Positions 1 to 9,743 of a stretch of 64,000 bases of DNA are shown here, piece after piece. Numbering within the stretch: the first letter of the stretch is position 1; every line of letters starts with the position of its first letter. The stretch spans positions 28,501 through 92,500 of the forward strand of contig NZ_KE557324.1 of assembly GCF_000442315.1 (NCBI RefSeq), given 5' to 3'. The notes under the pieces were generated by a model. That model did no database searches. It worked only from the letters and a program-made list of their open reading frames with translations, and was not told the origin of the DNA. This DNA is from Rubellimicrobium thermophilum DSM 16684 (GTDB taxonomy: Bacteria; Pseudomonadota; Alphaproteobacteria; Rhodobacterales; Rhodobacteraceae). Position numbers and translations under genes: made by a program.

Positions 1-1
1 C

Positions 2-781
2 CTGCATCCGATCCTGACGGGCGAGAACCGGGGCTGGCTTGCCCCCTTCGCCGAGAACCCCCATGAGAAGCTGCGCCGCGTCCTGGGCGAAGGCTTTGCC
101 GAACCCGGCAAGGGGGCGCCCGAGCCGCAGGAGGGTCTGCCCCCCTACGGGCTGCCCTGGACGGCCTTCGTCTGCCACAACCAGAACCATGACCAGGTCG
201 GCAACCGGCCCGACGGGGCGCGGCTGATCACGCTTGCAGGCGACGACCGGGCCGTCGAGGTGGTCCATGCGCTCCTGCTGTGCTCGCCCTTCGTGCCGAT
301 GCTCTGGATGGGCGAGGAGGTGGGCGAGCGCGGGCCCTTCCACTACTTCTGCGATGTCTCCGAGGCGCTGGCCGAAGCCATCCGCAAGGGGCGCCGTGAG
401 GCCTTCGGCGCGATGTTCCCCGAGGCGGGCGACTTTCCGGACCCCAACGACCCCGCGACCTTCGAAGCGTCGCGCCCCTTCGGGGCCGAGGACGGGGAGG
501 AGGCGCGCCACTGGCGCGCGCTGACGCAGCGGCTGCTGGCGTTGCGGCATCGGCGGATCGTGCCGCTGCTGAAGTCGGGACGCACAGGGCCGGCACGGGT
601 GGAACGGCAGGGGCCGGGGGGAATCGATGCCCTCTGGCCCTTCCGGAAGGGCAGGCTGCGCCTGTGGGTCAATCTCGGCGGCGGGCGCGAGACCCTGCCG
701 CCGGAGGGGCCGAAAGACCTTGTCCTGGGCGATCTTGCCCATGACCGCTTTGCGATCGCCGTTTCCGTGGAGGCCGCATGA
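2..781 (+). CDS. treZ: malto-oligosyltrehalose trehalohydrolase, C-terminal part (5' end outside window)
   Basis: Reading continuously from base 2, the frame encodes 259 residues of a GH13 enzyme and stops at 779-781. TreZ hydrolyses maltooligosyltrehalose to release trehalose in the cytoplasm, the second step of the TreY/TreZ route. The diagnostic stretch HNQNHDQVGNRP lies near residue 60 of the visible part, followed by the LLLCSPFVPMLWMGEE stretch typical of the family and a beta-sandwich C-terminus ending VSVEAA. The stop overlaps the start of treY in an ATGA, so the two genes are translationally coupled. Only the N-terminal half of the protein is missing, because the window begins inside the gene. 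No defect is seen in the visible part. Confidence 0.93.
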   Translation: MHPILTGENRGWLAPFAENPHEKLRRVLGEGFAEPGKGAPEPQEGLPPYGLPWTAFVCHNQNHDQVGNRPDGARLITLAGDDRAVEVVHALLLCSPFVPMLWMGEEVGERGPFHYFCDVSEALAEAIRKGRREAFGAMFPEAGDFPDPNDPATFEASRPFGAEDGEEARHWRALTQRLLALRHRRIVPLLKSGRTGPARVERQGPGGIDALWPFRKGRLRLWVNLGGGRETLPPEGPKDLVLGDLAHDRFAIAVSVEAA

Positions 782-3036
782 GTGCCTGGCGCGCGACCTA
801 TCGTCTGCAACTGCGCGAGGGGATGACCTTCGACCGGGCCGCCGCCCTGCTGCCACGGCTGAAGGCGCTCGGTATCAGCCATCTCTATCTCTCGCCCATC
901 TTCACTGCCGTGACCGGGTCCACGCATGGCTATGACGTGACCGACCCCACCGCGATCGACCCGGCCCTGGGCGGGCGCGAGGGGCTGGAGCGGCTGGCCG
1001 CGGCGGCGCGCGCGCAGGGCATCGGTCTGCTGCTCGACATCGTGCCGAACCACATGGCCTTTCATCTCGACAATCCGTGGCTGCGCGACGTGCTGCGCCA
1101 TGGCGAGCGATCCCGCTGGGCCCGGCATTTCGACATCGACTGGACGAAGGGCCGCCTTGTCCTGCCCTTCCTGCCCGATCCCTTCGAGACGATGCTCGAG
1201 GCCGGCGCGATCCGGGCGGCGGACGGGGAAGACGGGCCGGAGCTGCGGGCCGGCGATCTCGCCGTGCCGCTGACGCCCCATCCCCTGACCGAGGCGGAGC
1301 GCGCGGGCGATCCGGAGGCGATCCGCGCCCTGCATGCCCGTCAGCCCTGGCGCCTCGCGCATTGGGAGCTGGAGCGCGACGGCATCACCCATCGGCGCTT
1401 CTTCAACATCACCGGCCTGATCGGGATGCGCGTGGAGGAGGAGCAGGTCTTCGAGGATACCCATGCGCTGATCCTCGATCTCGTGGAGAAGGGGATCGTG
1501 CAGGGGCTGCGCGTGGACCATGTGGACGGGCTGGCCGATCCCGGTGCCTATCTGGCCCGGCTTGCCCGGCGCGCGCCGGGCTGTCCGGTCTGGGTCGAGA
1601 AGATCCTCGTGGGCGATGAGGCCCTGCCGCCCTGGCCCGTGGAGGGGACCACCGGCTACGAGGCGGGGGCGGCCATCGTCCGCGCGCTGACCGACGGCCC
1701 CGGCCTCGCGCGGCTCGACGCGCTCTGGCGCGACGCCACGGGCGAGGACCGCCCCTGGGAGGCGGTTCTGGCCGAGGCCAAGGGGCAGGTCATCCGGCAG
1801 GTCCTGTCGGCCGAGCTGGCGCAGCTCAAGGATCTCGCGCTCGCCGCCGCCGCCGCCTCGGGCGAGGTCGAGGCGGGCGAGGAAGCCCTGCGCGAGGCGG
1901 TTCTGGCCCTCCTGATCGAGATTCCGCGCTACCGGACCTATCTGGAGGCGCCCGAGGGGCCCCGCCGGGCGGAGGACCGGGCGTTGCTGGAGGCCGCCGC
2001 CGAGCGTGCGGCCGAAGGGCTCGTCTCCGACCGCGCGCTGCGCTGGCTGGTGCGGGCGATGATCGAGGTCGGGACGGAGGCGGCGCGCGCGCTGGCGATC
2101 CGGTTCCAGCAGGTCTCGGGTGCGCTGATGGCCAAGTCGCAGGAGGACACGGCCTTCTACCGCTTCACCCGCTGTCTTGCCCATTGCGAGGTGGGCGCCG
2201 AACCGTCCGACTGTGCCTGGACGCCGGCACGGCTGGCGGAATGGGCCGCCTCGCGCACGGGCCGCGACCTCCTGCTGACCTCCTCGCATGATACCAAGCG
2301 CGCCGAGGATGCGCGGATGCGCCTGGTGGCGATGACCCATCTGCCGGAGGTCTTTGCCGCCCTCTGGGAGGCGGCCTCGGATCTGCCGGGGGCCGGGGAG
2401 GTGGACCCTGCCCAGCGATGGTATGTCCTGCAATCCTGGCTGGCCATCCACGAGGACGGGCGCGGGGACATCGGCGATCGCCTTGCCGCCCATATGGAGA
2501 AGGCCCTGCGCGAGGCCAGGGAGGTGACGAGCTGGACCCACCCGCGCGAGGCGGCCGAACAGCCCGCGCAGGCCTTTGCCCGCACCCTTGCCGCGGCCTG
2601 GCACGAGCCGCCCGACACGGCCCGCACCCTGATCGAACGGGGCGATCAGCTTTCGCTGGCGCAGCTTGCGCTCAAGATCCTGCTGCCCGGCATCCCCGAT
2701 TTCTATCAGGGTGCCGAAGGGCCCCTGCACCATCTGACGGATCCCGACAACCGCCTGCCCGTGGACTTCGAGGCCCTCGACGCCCCCCCTGAAGGAGGGC
2801 TCGCGGCGGCCAAGCTCAGGCTCACCCGCGCGCTGCTGCGCCTGCGGTCCGAGGCGCCGGGCCTGTTCGGGGCGCCGCTGCGCATCGAGGCGATGCCGGG
2901 CGGCTGGCGCGCCCTGCGCGAGGGGCCGGAGGGGCGTCTGATGCTCACCCTCTCCTGGGAGGGCGGCGGCACGGCGGGATCGCTCTGGCCGCCCGAGGGC
3001 AAGGGGCCGGTCGCGATCGACTGGCAGGCGGCCTGA
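778..3036 (+). CDS. treY: malto-oligosyltrehalose synthase
   Basis: TreY (752 residues) converts the reducing end of maltodextrins to an alpha,alpha-1,1 linkage, supplying the TreZ substrate. The N-terminus shows the GH13 motifs expected of TreY: YRLQLREGMTF, GISHLYLSPIF, GSTHGYDVTDP and DIVPNHMAF (about residues 8-105). GLRVDHVDGLADP around residue 243-255 carries the catalytic nucleophile region, and LLTSSHDTKRAEDAR lies in the C-terminal third. The C-terminal IPDFYQGAE is also characteristic. The ATG overlaps the treZ stop. About 100 bases separate it from the next gene, the glgC-like gene on the same strand. Trehalose made here would serve as compatible solute, which fits the stress genes a few kilobases downstream (inference). 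Confidence 0.96.
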   Translation: MSAWRATYRLQLREGMTFDRAAALLPRLKALGISHLYLSPIFTAVTGSTHGYDVTDPTAIDPALGGREGLERLAAAARAQGIGLLLDIVPNHMAFHLDNPWLRDVLRHGERSRWARHFDIDWTKGRLVLPFLPDPFETMLEAGAIRAADGEDGPELRAGDLAVPLTPHPLTEAERAGDPEAIRALHARQPWRLAHWELERDGITHRRFFNITGLIGMRVEEEQVFEDTHALILDLVEKGIVQGLRVDHVDGLADPGAYLARLARRAPGCPVWVEKILVGDEALPPWPVEGTTGYEAGAAIVRALTDGPGLARLDALWRDATGEDRPWEAVLAEAKGQVIRQVLSAELAQLKDLALAAAAASGEVEAGEEALREAVLALLIEIPRYRTYLEAPEGPRRAEDRALLEAAAERAAEGLVSDRALRWLVRAMIEVGTEAARALAIRFQQVSGALMAKSQEDTAFYRFTRCLAHCEVGAEPSDCAWTPARLAEWAASRTGRDLLLTSSHDTKRAEDARMRLVAMTHLPEVFAALWEAASDLPGAGEVDPAQRWYVLQSWLAIHEDGRGDIGDRLAAHMEKALREAREVTSWTHPREAAEQPAQAFARTLAAAWHEPPDTARTLIERGDQLSLAQLALKILLPGIPDFYQGAEGPLHHLTDPDNRLPVDFEALDAPPEGGLAAAKLRLTRALLRLRSEAPGLFGAPLRIEAMPGGWRALREGPEGRLMLTLSWEGGGTAGSLWPPEGKGPVAIDWQAA

Positions 3037-3135
3037 GGCGCGGGTCGGAACCGGGGGGCCTTGCGCGCGTTGGGGGCGCCGAGGGGAACATCCTGTCGCC
3101 GGGGGGCGCCCCGGCCATCCGCAGGGAACCGCGTC

Positions 3136-4060
3136 ATGCCCGAGTCGATCTCGTCTCCCGCCCCGGCGGCCGTCCTGCTTGCGCAGGGGGGCAGCGAAGG
3201 TTTGCAGGACCTGGCCGGAGGCGAACCCCCCGCCGCGCTCCCCTTCGCCGGGCGCCGCCTGTGCGACCTGGCCATCGCCTGCGCGCAGCGCGCGGGGATC
3301 CGGCGTCTCGTCGTCGTGACGGACGGCCATGACCGGATATTGCGGCGCCACATCCCCGAACGCTGGGGCGGGGCGATGGAGATCGCCTTTGCCTCGGCCC
3401 TGCCCAGCGGCCCGCTCCTGCTGCTCTCGGGCCGGCATGCCCTGTCGCTCGACCTCTCCTCGCTCCTCGCCGCACCCCGCCGCGGGGGTGCGGCGGTGGC
3501 CGTGGGCGCGGACGGAGAGCCCGCCGGTGCGGTCCTGCTCGAGGCCGGGGCGGCAGCGACCCCGGATCCGTCTGGACCCGCGCCCTGGCCGAGGGAACGG
3601 CCTGCCCGTTCCCGGCTGGTCGCGCTGCCTGGACACCCTCGACGCCTTCCGCATGGCCTGGCTCGAGGCCGAACGCGGGGCGGTGGACGCCCTGCCCCCG
3701 ACCGATCCGGTGCTGCGGCCAGCGGGGGATACCCGCCTGCTGACCTTCGAGGCCGGGGGGCTTCACCTCTCGGCTCCGCGCTTTGCCGCCCACCGTCCCG
3801 AACGCTGGACCGTGATCGAGGACAGCGTGCTGATGCCCGGTGCCCGCGTGGCCCCCGGTGCGCGTCTGTCGCGGGCCATCATCGGCCCTGGTGCCGTGGT
3901 CCCGGCGGGGCTCTGCCTGGGTCGTGATCCCGAAGAGGATGCCCGCTGGTTTCGCGTGACGCCCGGCGGCACCACCCTTGTGACGGCTGCCATGCTGGCC
4001 CGCCGCGCCGTCGCGCGGATGCCCCCTCACCTGTCCCCTCATCCCATGGGAAGCCGCTGA
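3136..4060 (+). CDS. GlgC-like nucleotidyltransferase homologue, divergent and frame-disrupted
   Basis: The product resembles ADP-glucose pyrophosphorylase but is only about 308 residues, against about 420 for GlgC. The N-terminal part ([29 protein letters not shown], quoted as two motifs: [15 protein letters not shown] and [11 protein letters not shown]) aligns with the GlgC region that follows the nucleotide-binding loop. The loop itself, normally GGxGxRLxxLT, reads [13 protein letters not shown] and lacks the conserved arginine. The C-terminal part has a left-handed beta-helix look ([32 protein letters not shown]). The frame changes between about 3550 and 3630. Two missing C residues would give a natural-looking join ([10 protein letters not shown], then [15 protein letters not shown]). 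It probably is not a functional pyrophosphorylase; it may be a regulatory paralogue, like GlgD in other bacteria. Confidence 0.6.
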
Positions 4061-4061
4061 C

Positions 4062-6138
<2,077 letters not shown>

Positions 6139-6141
6139 GGC

Positions 6142-7025
6142 TCAGCCCCCCGGAACGGGCGGGGGCGGATGGGCCAGGGGACCGGCAGAGGCTCCCTGCC
6201 TGGCCGCCGATGCGGATGCGGCAGGCAGGGTCACCTCCTCGCAGGTGACCGCGAAATGCGACAGGGTGGAGGCCCCGAAGGTCGTCAGGAAGGGCACATC
6301 CGCCGCATCCCGTCCCCGCGCCATGACGATGCGGCCGATGCGCGGCGCGTTGTAGCGCGCATCGAAGGGATACCAGCGCCCGCCCAGATAGAGTTCCGTC
6401 CAGGCGCAGAAATCGCCGGGCCCCTGATCGGGCCAGTCGATGTCGCCAAGCCAGCCGGTGACATAGCGCGCGGGAATCGTCAGGGCGCGCGCATAGGCCA
6501 GCACGAGATGGGCATAGTCCCGGCAGACTCCGGCCCCCTTCCGCGGGAGCTGGCCGCGCTGCGCCCCGGCGAGGCGGCCTTGTAGTCGAAGCGGATGGCC
6601 TGGTGGACATGGTCGCAGATCGCCTGCGCCCGGGCCCAGCCGCCCCGGACGGCCCCGAACCGCTCCCAGGCTTCCGCAGCCAGAAGATCGCTTTCGCAGT
6701 AGCGCGAGGGCATCAGATAGGGCAGCACCTCGTCCGGGAGATCCTCGACAGGGTGCTGGACCGCATCGGGGACGACCGGGTCGGGCTGGCGGTCGTCCGT
6801 GGCAAGGCCTTCCCAGCGCAGGCGCGTCTCGCCCTCCGGAAAGACCAGACGGCCCCGGATATTGCCATGCAGATCGCGGTGCAGCGCGATCGGCACGGCC
6901 GGATCGGCACGGAGGGCGGGGCCGGCGATGCGGTGTGCCTCGTCCGGATGGGGCCAGAGGGCGAGCAGGCCGGGCACGGGGCCCTGCACCGTGACGGCGA
7001 TGTCGAAACCGATGCGGATCTGCAT
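6142..7025 (-). CDS. transglutaminase-like family protein (one frameshift)
   Basis: Joined length is 294 residues. The N-terminal half is the beta-rich domain of bacterial transglutaminase-like proteins (starting MQIRIGFDIAVTVQGP). The second half carries the papain-like core: GVCRDYAHLVLAYARAL with the nucleophilic Cys, IPARYVTGWLGDI, and GDFCAWTELYLGGRWYPFDAR with the Asp of the triad. At the position where most members have His (typically DFHAW) this protein has Cys. The two halves are in different frames. Restoring one base in the C5 run at 6534-6538 joins SAAS to GAGVCRD. The start is the first ATG consistent with the domain. Substrate unknown; such proteins are usually proteases or peptide-modifying enzymes. 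Confidence 0.75.
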
Positions 7026-7388
7026 GGGGGTGTCCTGTGACGGCGGATCGAGGGCAGGATGATCTGGGGAGCAACTGGGACGGATGAGGCGGGAGGGACG
7101 GGGCCGGGGGGACGAGGATCCGGACGGCGGTCCGTCCTTCTGCGGTCCTCCTGCGGGCGGCGGTCCCGTGGCAGGCAACGCTGACCGGGGGAAAGGGTTC
7201 CCCGGCAACCGGCGGAACCGGGCGTGGAACGGGGAGAAGCGCGGGGACGCCGCGTGTGGAACCGGGCAGGTCCAGATGCGTTAGGCCCCCGTCACGACCC
7301 CGCCGATGCCTCTGAGGGCAGGTCTGCTGCCGCCGGCGCAGGCGGGGGCGTCGCCGCCCCCCCGCGGCCCCCTTCAGGAGACCGATGC
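7026..7388. other. intergenic region of 363 bases
   Basis: This is the divergent gap between the transglutaminase-like gene and the stress cassette. The only element I can support is the EcfG-type promoter at 7258-7282. No credible gene is seen on either strand: the short open frames here lack homology-like features and ribosome binding sites. Confidence 0.6.
7258..7282 (+). promoter_or_regulatory. EcfG-type general stress promoter
   Basis: GGAAC at 7258-7262 and CGTT at 7279-7282 are separated by 16 bases, matching the alphaproteobacterial EcfG consensus GGAAC-N16/17-CGTT. It lies about 105 bases upstream of the ATG at 7389 and points at the three-gene membrane cassette. The gene for the sigma factor itself lies 4 kb away. 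Confidence 0.75.
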
Positions 7389-7991
7389 ATGACCCAGGAC
7401 GACATGACCGCCGGCGGCTCTGCCGCCGGAAGCTCCTCCTTGGCCGAAACCGGCCGGGAGACCTATGAGGAGGTGAAGACGAAGGCCAGCCACATGGCTG
7501 CGCGCACCCTCGAGGCCGCCAGGGACGAGGCCCTGTCGCGCAGCGAGGCGGCCAAGGACAGCCTCGCGGAGGTTGCGACGCGGCTGGCCGATGCGCTGCG
7601 CGGGGCCGCCGAGGACGGCCCCCATGCGGGCGTGCAGGCACGGCTGATGACGGCTGCGGCCGATGCGATCGAGGATCTTTCGGAATCCGTTCGCGGCCGG
7701 CCGCTGGGCGAGCTTCTGGGCGAGGCCGATGCCTTTGCCCGCCGCAATCCGGGGGCCTTTGTCGCCGCCGCCGCCTTGGCCGGATTCGCCATCGCCCGCT
7801 TCGCCCGCGCCTCGGCCCCGGACGAGGGCGCCGCCGTCCGGTCTGCCGGATCCTTCGCCGGCCGAAAGTCCGGACAGACAGGTCATCAGGCCATGTCCGA
7901 AGGCGCTTCGTCCCGCGGCGGCCCGTCGCGCGGTGGGGCCCGCACGACTGGACTGAACACCCATGACGACGAGGATGGGGCCCGGCCATGA
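7389..7991 (+). CDS. hypothetical alanine-rich protein with one membrane segment, first gene of stress cassette
   Basis: The protein has 200 residues. A low-complexity start is followed by a charged helical region (about residues 20-115) rich in Ala, Glu and Arg. One hydrophobic segment follows, NPGAFVAAAALAGFAIARFA, around residues 120-140, and then a Gly/Ser-rich hydrophilic tail. This layout, amphipathic helix then NP-GxFVxAAxxAGxxxxR, resembles YqjD/ElaB-like and nutrient-deprivation-induced proteins found beside holin-like and DUF3618 genes in Rhizobiales and Rhodobacterales. I start at 7389 because GAG-rich sequence precedes it and upstream codons look non-coding. The stop overlaps the next start by four bases. 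Function unknown. The EcfG-type promoter upstream suggests stress induction. Confidence 0.7.
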   Translation: MTQDDMTAGGSAAGSSSLAETGRETYEEVKTKASHMAARTLEAARDEALSRSEAAKDSLAEVATRLADALRGAAEDGPHAGVQARLMTAAADAIEDLSESVRGRPLGELLGEADAFARRNPGAFVAAAALAGFAIARFARASAPDEGAAVRSAGSFAGRKSGQTGHQAMSEGASSRGGPSRGGARTTGLNTHDDEDGARP

Positions 7992-8398
7992 GCCAGGACG
8001 ACGATCCCCGCCCGATGGGCGCCCTGCTTGGCGATGCCATCAATCAGGTCACCCGCCTTGTCAGGGGAGAGATCGCCCTCGCCCGGGCCGAGCTGGCCCA
8101 GAATGTCCGGCAGGCCGGCATGGGGGTGGCGATGCTCGCCATCGCGGGTCTTCTCGCCCTGGTGGCCCTGCATGTCCTGGCGGCCGCCCTGGTGGCGGCC
8201 CTGGCCCCCGCCATGGGGCCGGGCTGGGCTGCGCTCCTTGTGGGGGGCGCAACCCTCGTTCTGGCCGGCCTGCTGCTGCTGCGCGGGCTGGCCATCCTCA
8301 GACCCGAGAACCTGACGCCGACCCGCACGATCCGCAACGTGCAGGCCGATGCCCAGACGATCAAGGAGACCGTCGCCCATGACCATCACCAGCACTGA
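7988..8398 (+). CDS. phage holin family / YqjE-like inner membrane protein (DUF1469 type)
   Basis: This 136-residue protein starts with a short amphipathic helix containing VTRLVRGEIALARAELAQ, which is the hallmark of the Phage_holin_3_6 (DUF1469) family. Two strongly hydrophobic segments follow at about residues 45-70 and 78-102, and a hydrophilic tail ends in HDHHQH. The family is bacterial despite its name and is not a lysis protein. It is usually linked to YqjD- and DUF3618-type genes. The ATG overlaps the preceding stop (ATGA) and the end overlaps the next gene by 20 bases, so the three genes are co-translated. Confidence 0.83.
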   Translation: MSQDDDPRPMGALLGDAINQVTRLVRGEIALARAELAQNVRQAGMGVAMLAIAGLLALVALHVLAAALVAALAPAMGPGWAALLVGGATLVLAGLLLLRGLAILRPENLTPTRTIRNVQADAQTIKETVAHDHHQH

Positions 8399-9620
8399 CC
8401 CCCGCAAGATCGAGGCCGATCTGGAGCGCGAACGCGCGCGCCTGGCCTCGACCCTGGACGCCCTTTCGGAGCGTGTCTCGGTGGACCATCTGGCACGCGA
8501 GGCACTCGGCTATATCCGCGAAGGCGCCGGCACGGCGACCCAGGCCGTGGATCGCGCGATCCGCGCCAATCCGCTGGGCATCGCCCTCATCGGCGCGGGC
8601 GTGGCCTGGATGCTGATCGGGCCCCGTCTGCGCGGCCCTGCCGCATCCCGCGACAACGGGCGGTCCGACTGGTCGCGCTCGCCCGCACCGGTTCATGTTC
8701 ATGGGGTTCATGGGGCCAGCGGCGCGACCTCCCGCAACCCCGCCGGCCCCGCCCCGGACAGCGCCCCGGACAGCGCCCCGGACAGCGCTCCGGACAGCGC
8801 TCCGGGCGGTGCCCGCGGCGCCTTTGGAACCTATCCCGCACCGACAGCCGCCCTGGCATCCACGGCGACGGCCGATACCGGATCCTGGGGTGAGGATCAC
8901 GCCTGGGCGAAAGAGGCCCACGGCCTGCGCGAACGGGCGGCCGCGGCGCTGCACCGGCTGGAGGAGGAGGCCCGGTCCCATCTCGGCGAGGCCCGCGACT
9001 TTGCCGCCGAACGCGCTGCCGTCATCGCTCAGTTTGCCTCCGATCTGAAGGAGCGGCTGGCCTCCGGGCTCGAGGATCTGTCGGAGGAGGCACGCGAACG
9101 GATCATCGCCGCGCGGGAACGCGCCTATGGCGCCATGCTGAAGGCCGAACGGATGGGCGCGCAGGCCATCCGCCATCCCGGCCGGGTTCTGGAAGATCAT
9201 CCCTTTGTCGTCGGCGCGGCGGCCTTTGCGGCCGGGGCGGCGCTCGGGGCGCTGCTGCCGCGCACGGAAGCGGAGAACCGGGCCTTCGGTGCCGAGCGGG
9301 ACCGACTTCTCGATGAGGCGTCGCAGCTGTTCCGGGCCGAGAAAGCCCGTGTGACCCGGGTTGCCGGTTCTCTGGCCGGAGAGATCCGGGAGACCGCCGC
9401 CGAAGCGGTCGGTGACATCAGGACCAGGGCCGGCGAGGCGGTCAGCGACGCCGTCCATGACGTCGCCGATACGGCCGCCCGGAAGGCCGAGGAGGCGGTG
9501 CGGCGGATTGCCGGGCGTGCCGAAGAGGCCGCGGAGCGCAGCGCGAATGCCAGGGCCGGGGAGACCGATACCGATTCGGCTTCTGCGGGCTCGGGCGGCG
9601 GCGGTCCGGTCGTCGGCTGA
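8379..9620 (+). CDS. DUF3618 domain membrane protein
   Basis: The protein has 413 residues. The N-terminus (DPRKIEADLERERARLASTL, then LDALSERVS) is the DUF3618 signature, followed by a hydrophobic segment near residues 66-80 (LGIALIGAGVAWMLIG). A proline/serine linker contains four tandem PDSA units, encoded by a 12-bp DNA repeat. A long Ala/Glu/Arg helical region follows, then a second hydrophobic stretch, PFVVGAAAFAAGAALGALLP, near residues 270-290, and a further helical tail with LEA-like character. The start ATG at 8379 lies inside the preceding gene. The protein probably sits in the inner membrane under stress control. Its molecular role is unknown. Confidence 0.78.
   Translation: MTITSTDPRKIEADLERERARLASTLDALSERVSVDHLAREALGYIREGAGTATQAVDRAIRANPLGIALIGAGVAWMLIGPRLRGPAASRDNGRSDWSRSPAPVHVHGVHGASGATSRNPAGPAPDSAPDSAPDSAPDSAPGGARGAFGTYPAPTAALASTATADTGSWGEDHAWAKEAHGLRERAAAALHRLEEEARSHLGEARDFAAERAAVIAQFASDLKERLASGLEDLSEEARERIIAARERAYGAMLKAERMGAQAIRHPGRVLEDHPFVVGAAAFAAGAALGALLPRTEAENRAFGAERDRLLDEASQLFRAEKARVTRVAGSLAGEIRETAAEAVGDIRTRAGEAVSDAVHDVADTAARKAEEAVRRIAGRAEEAAERSANARAGETDTDSASAGSGGGGPVVG
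8754..8801 (+). repeat. 12-bp tandem repeat, four copies, within DUF3618 gene
   Basis: The unit CCGGACAGCGCC(T) is present four times head to tail and encodes Pro-Asp-Ser-Ala repeats in the linker. Copies 3 and 4 differ from 1 and 2 by one C to T change. The length keeps the frame, so copy number could vary without breaking the gene. Confidence 0.9.
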
Positions 9621-9658
9621 TCGCCCCCGCCCGGATCCCGCCCCCCCGGATCCCTGCC

Positions 9659-9688
9659 GCGGTGGACAGCCTGCGGGCTGTCCACCGC
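9659..9688. terminator. strong hairpin between convergent genes
   Basis: A perfect 13-bp stem (arms 9659-9671 and 9676-9688, GCGGTGGACAGCC and its complement) closes a four-base loop. It lies between the stops of the DUF3618 gene and the histidine kinase, which converge here. Only a short T-rich stretch follows, so it may act as a bidirectional terminator or 3' end stabiliser. Confidence 0.65.
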
Positions 9689-9743
9689 CTGTTGCAGGGC
9701 GTGCGTGTTTCCCCGCCCCCCGGCAGCGGCCTTCGGCGAAGAC

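Noticed and set aside
343..3654. A 1103-codon open frame on the minus strand opposite treZ-treY
   Set aside because: It is a shadow of GC-rich coding DNA: the plus strand encodes clear GH13 motifs, while the minus product is Arg/Gly/Pro-rich with no family features.
8754..8801. A short CRISPR-like array
   Set aside because: The 12-bp units are contiguous without spacers and lie in frame inside a coding region.
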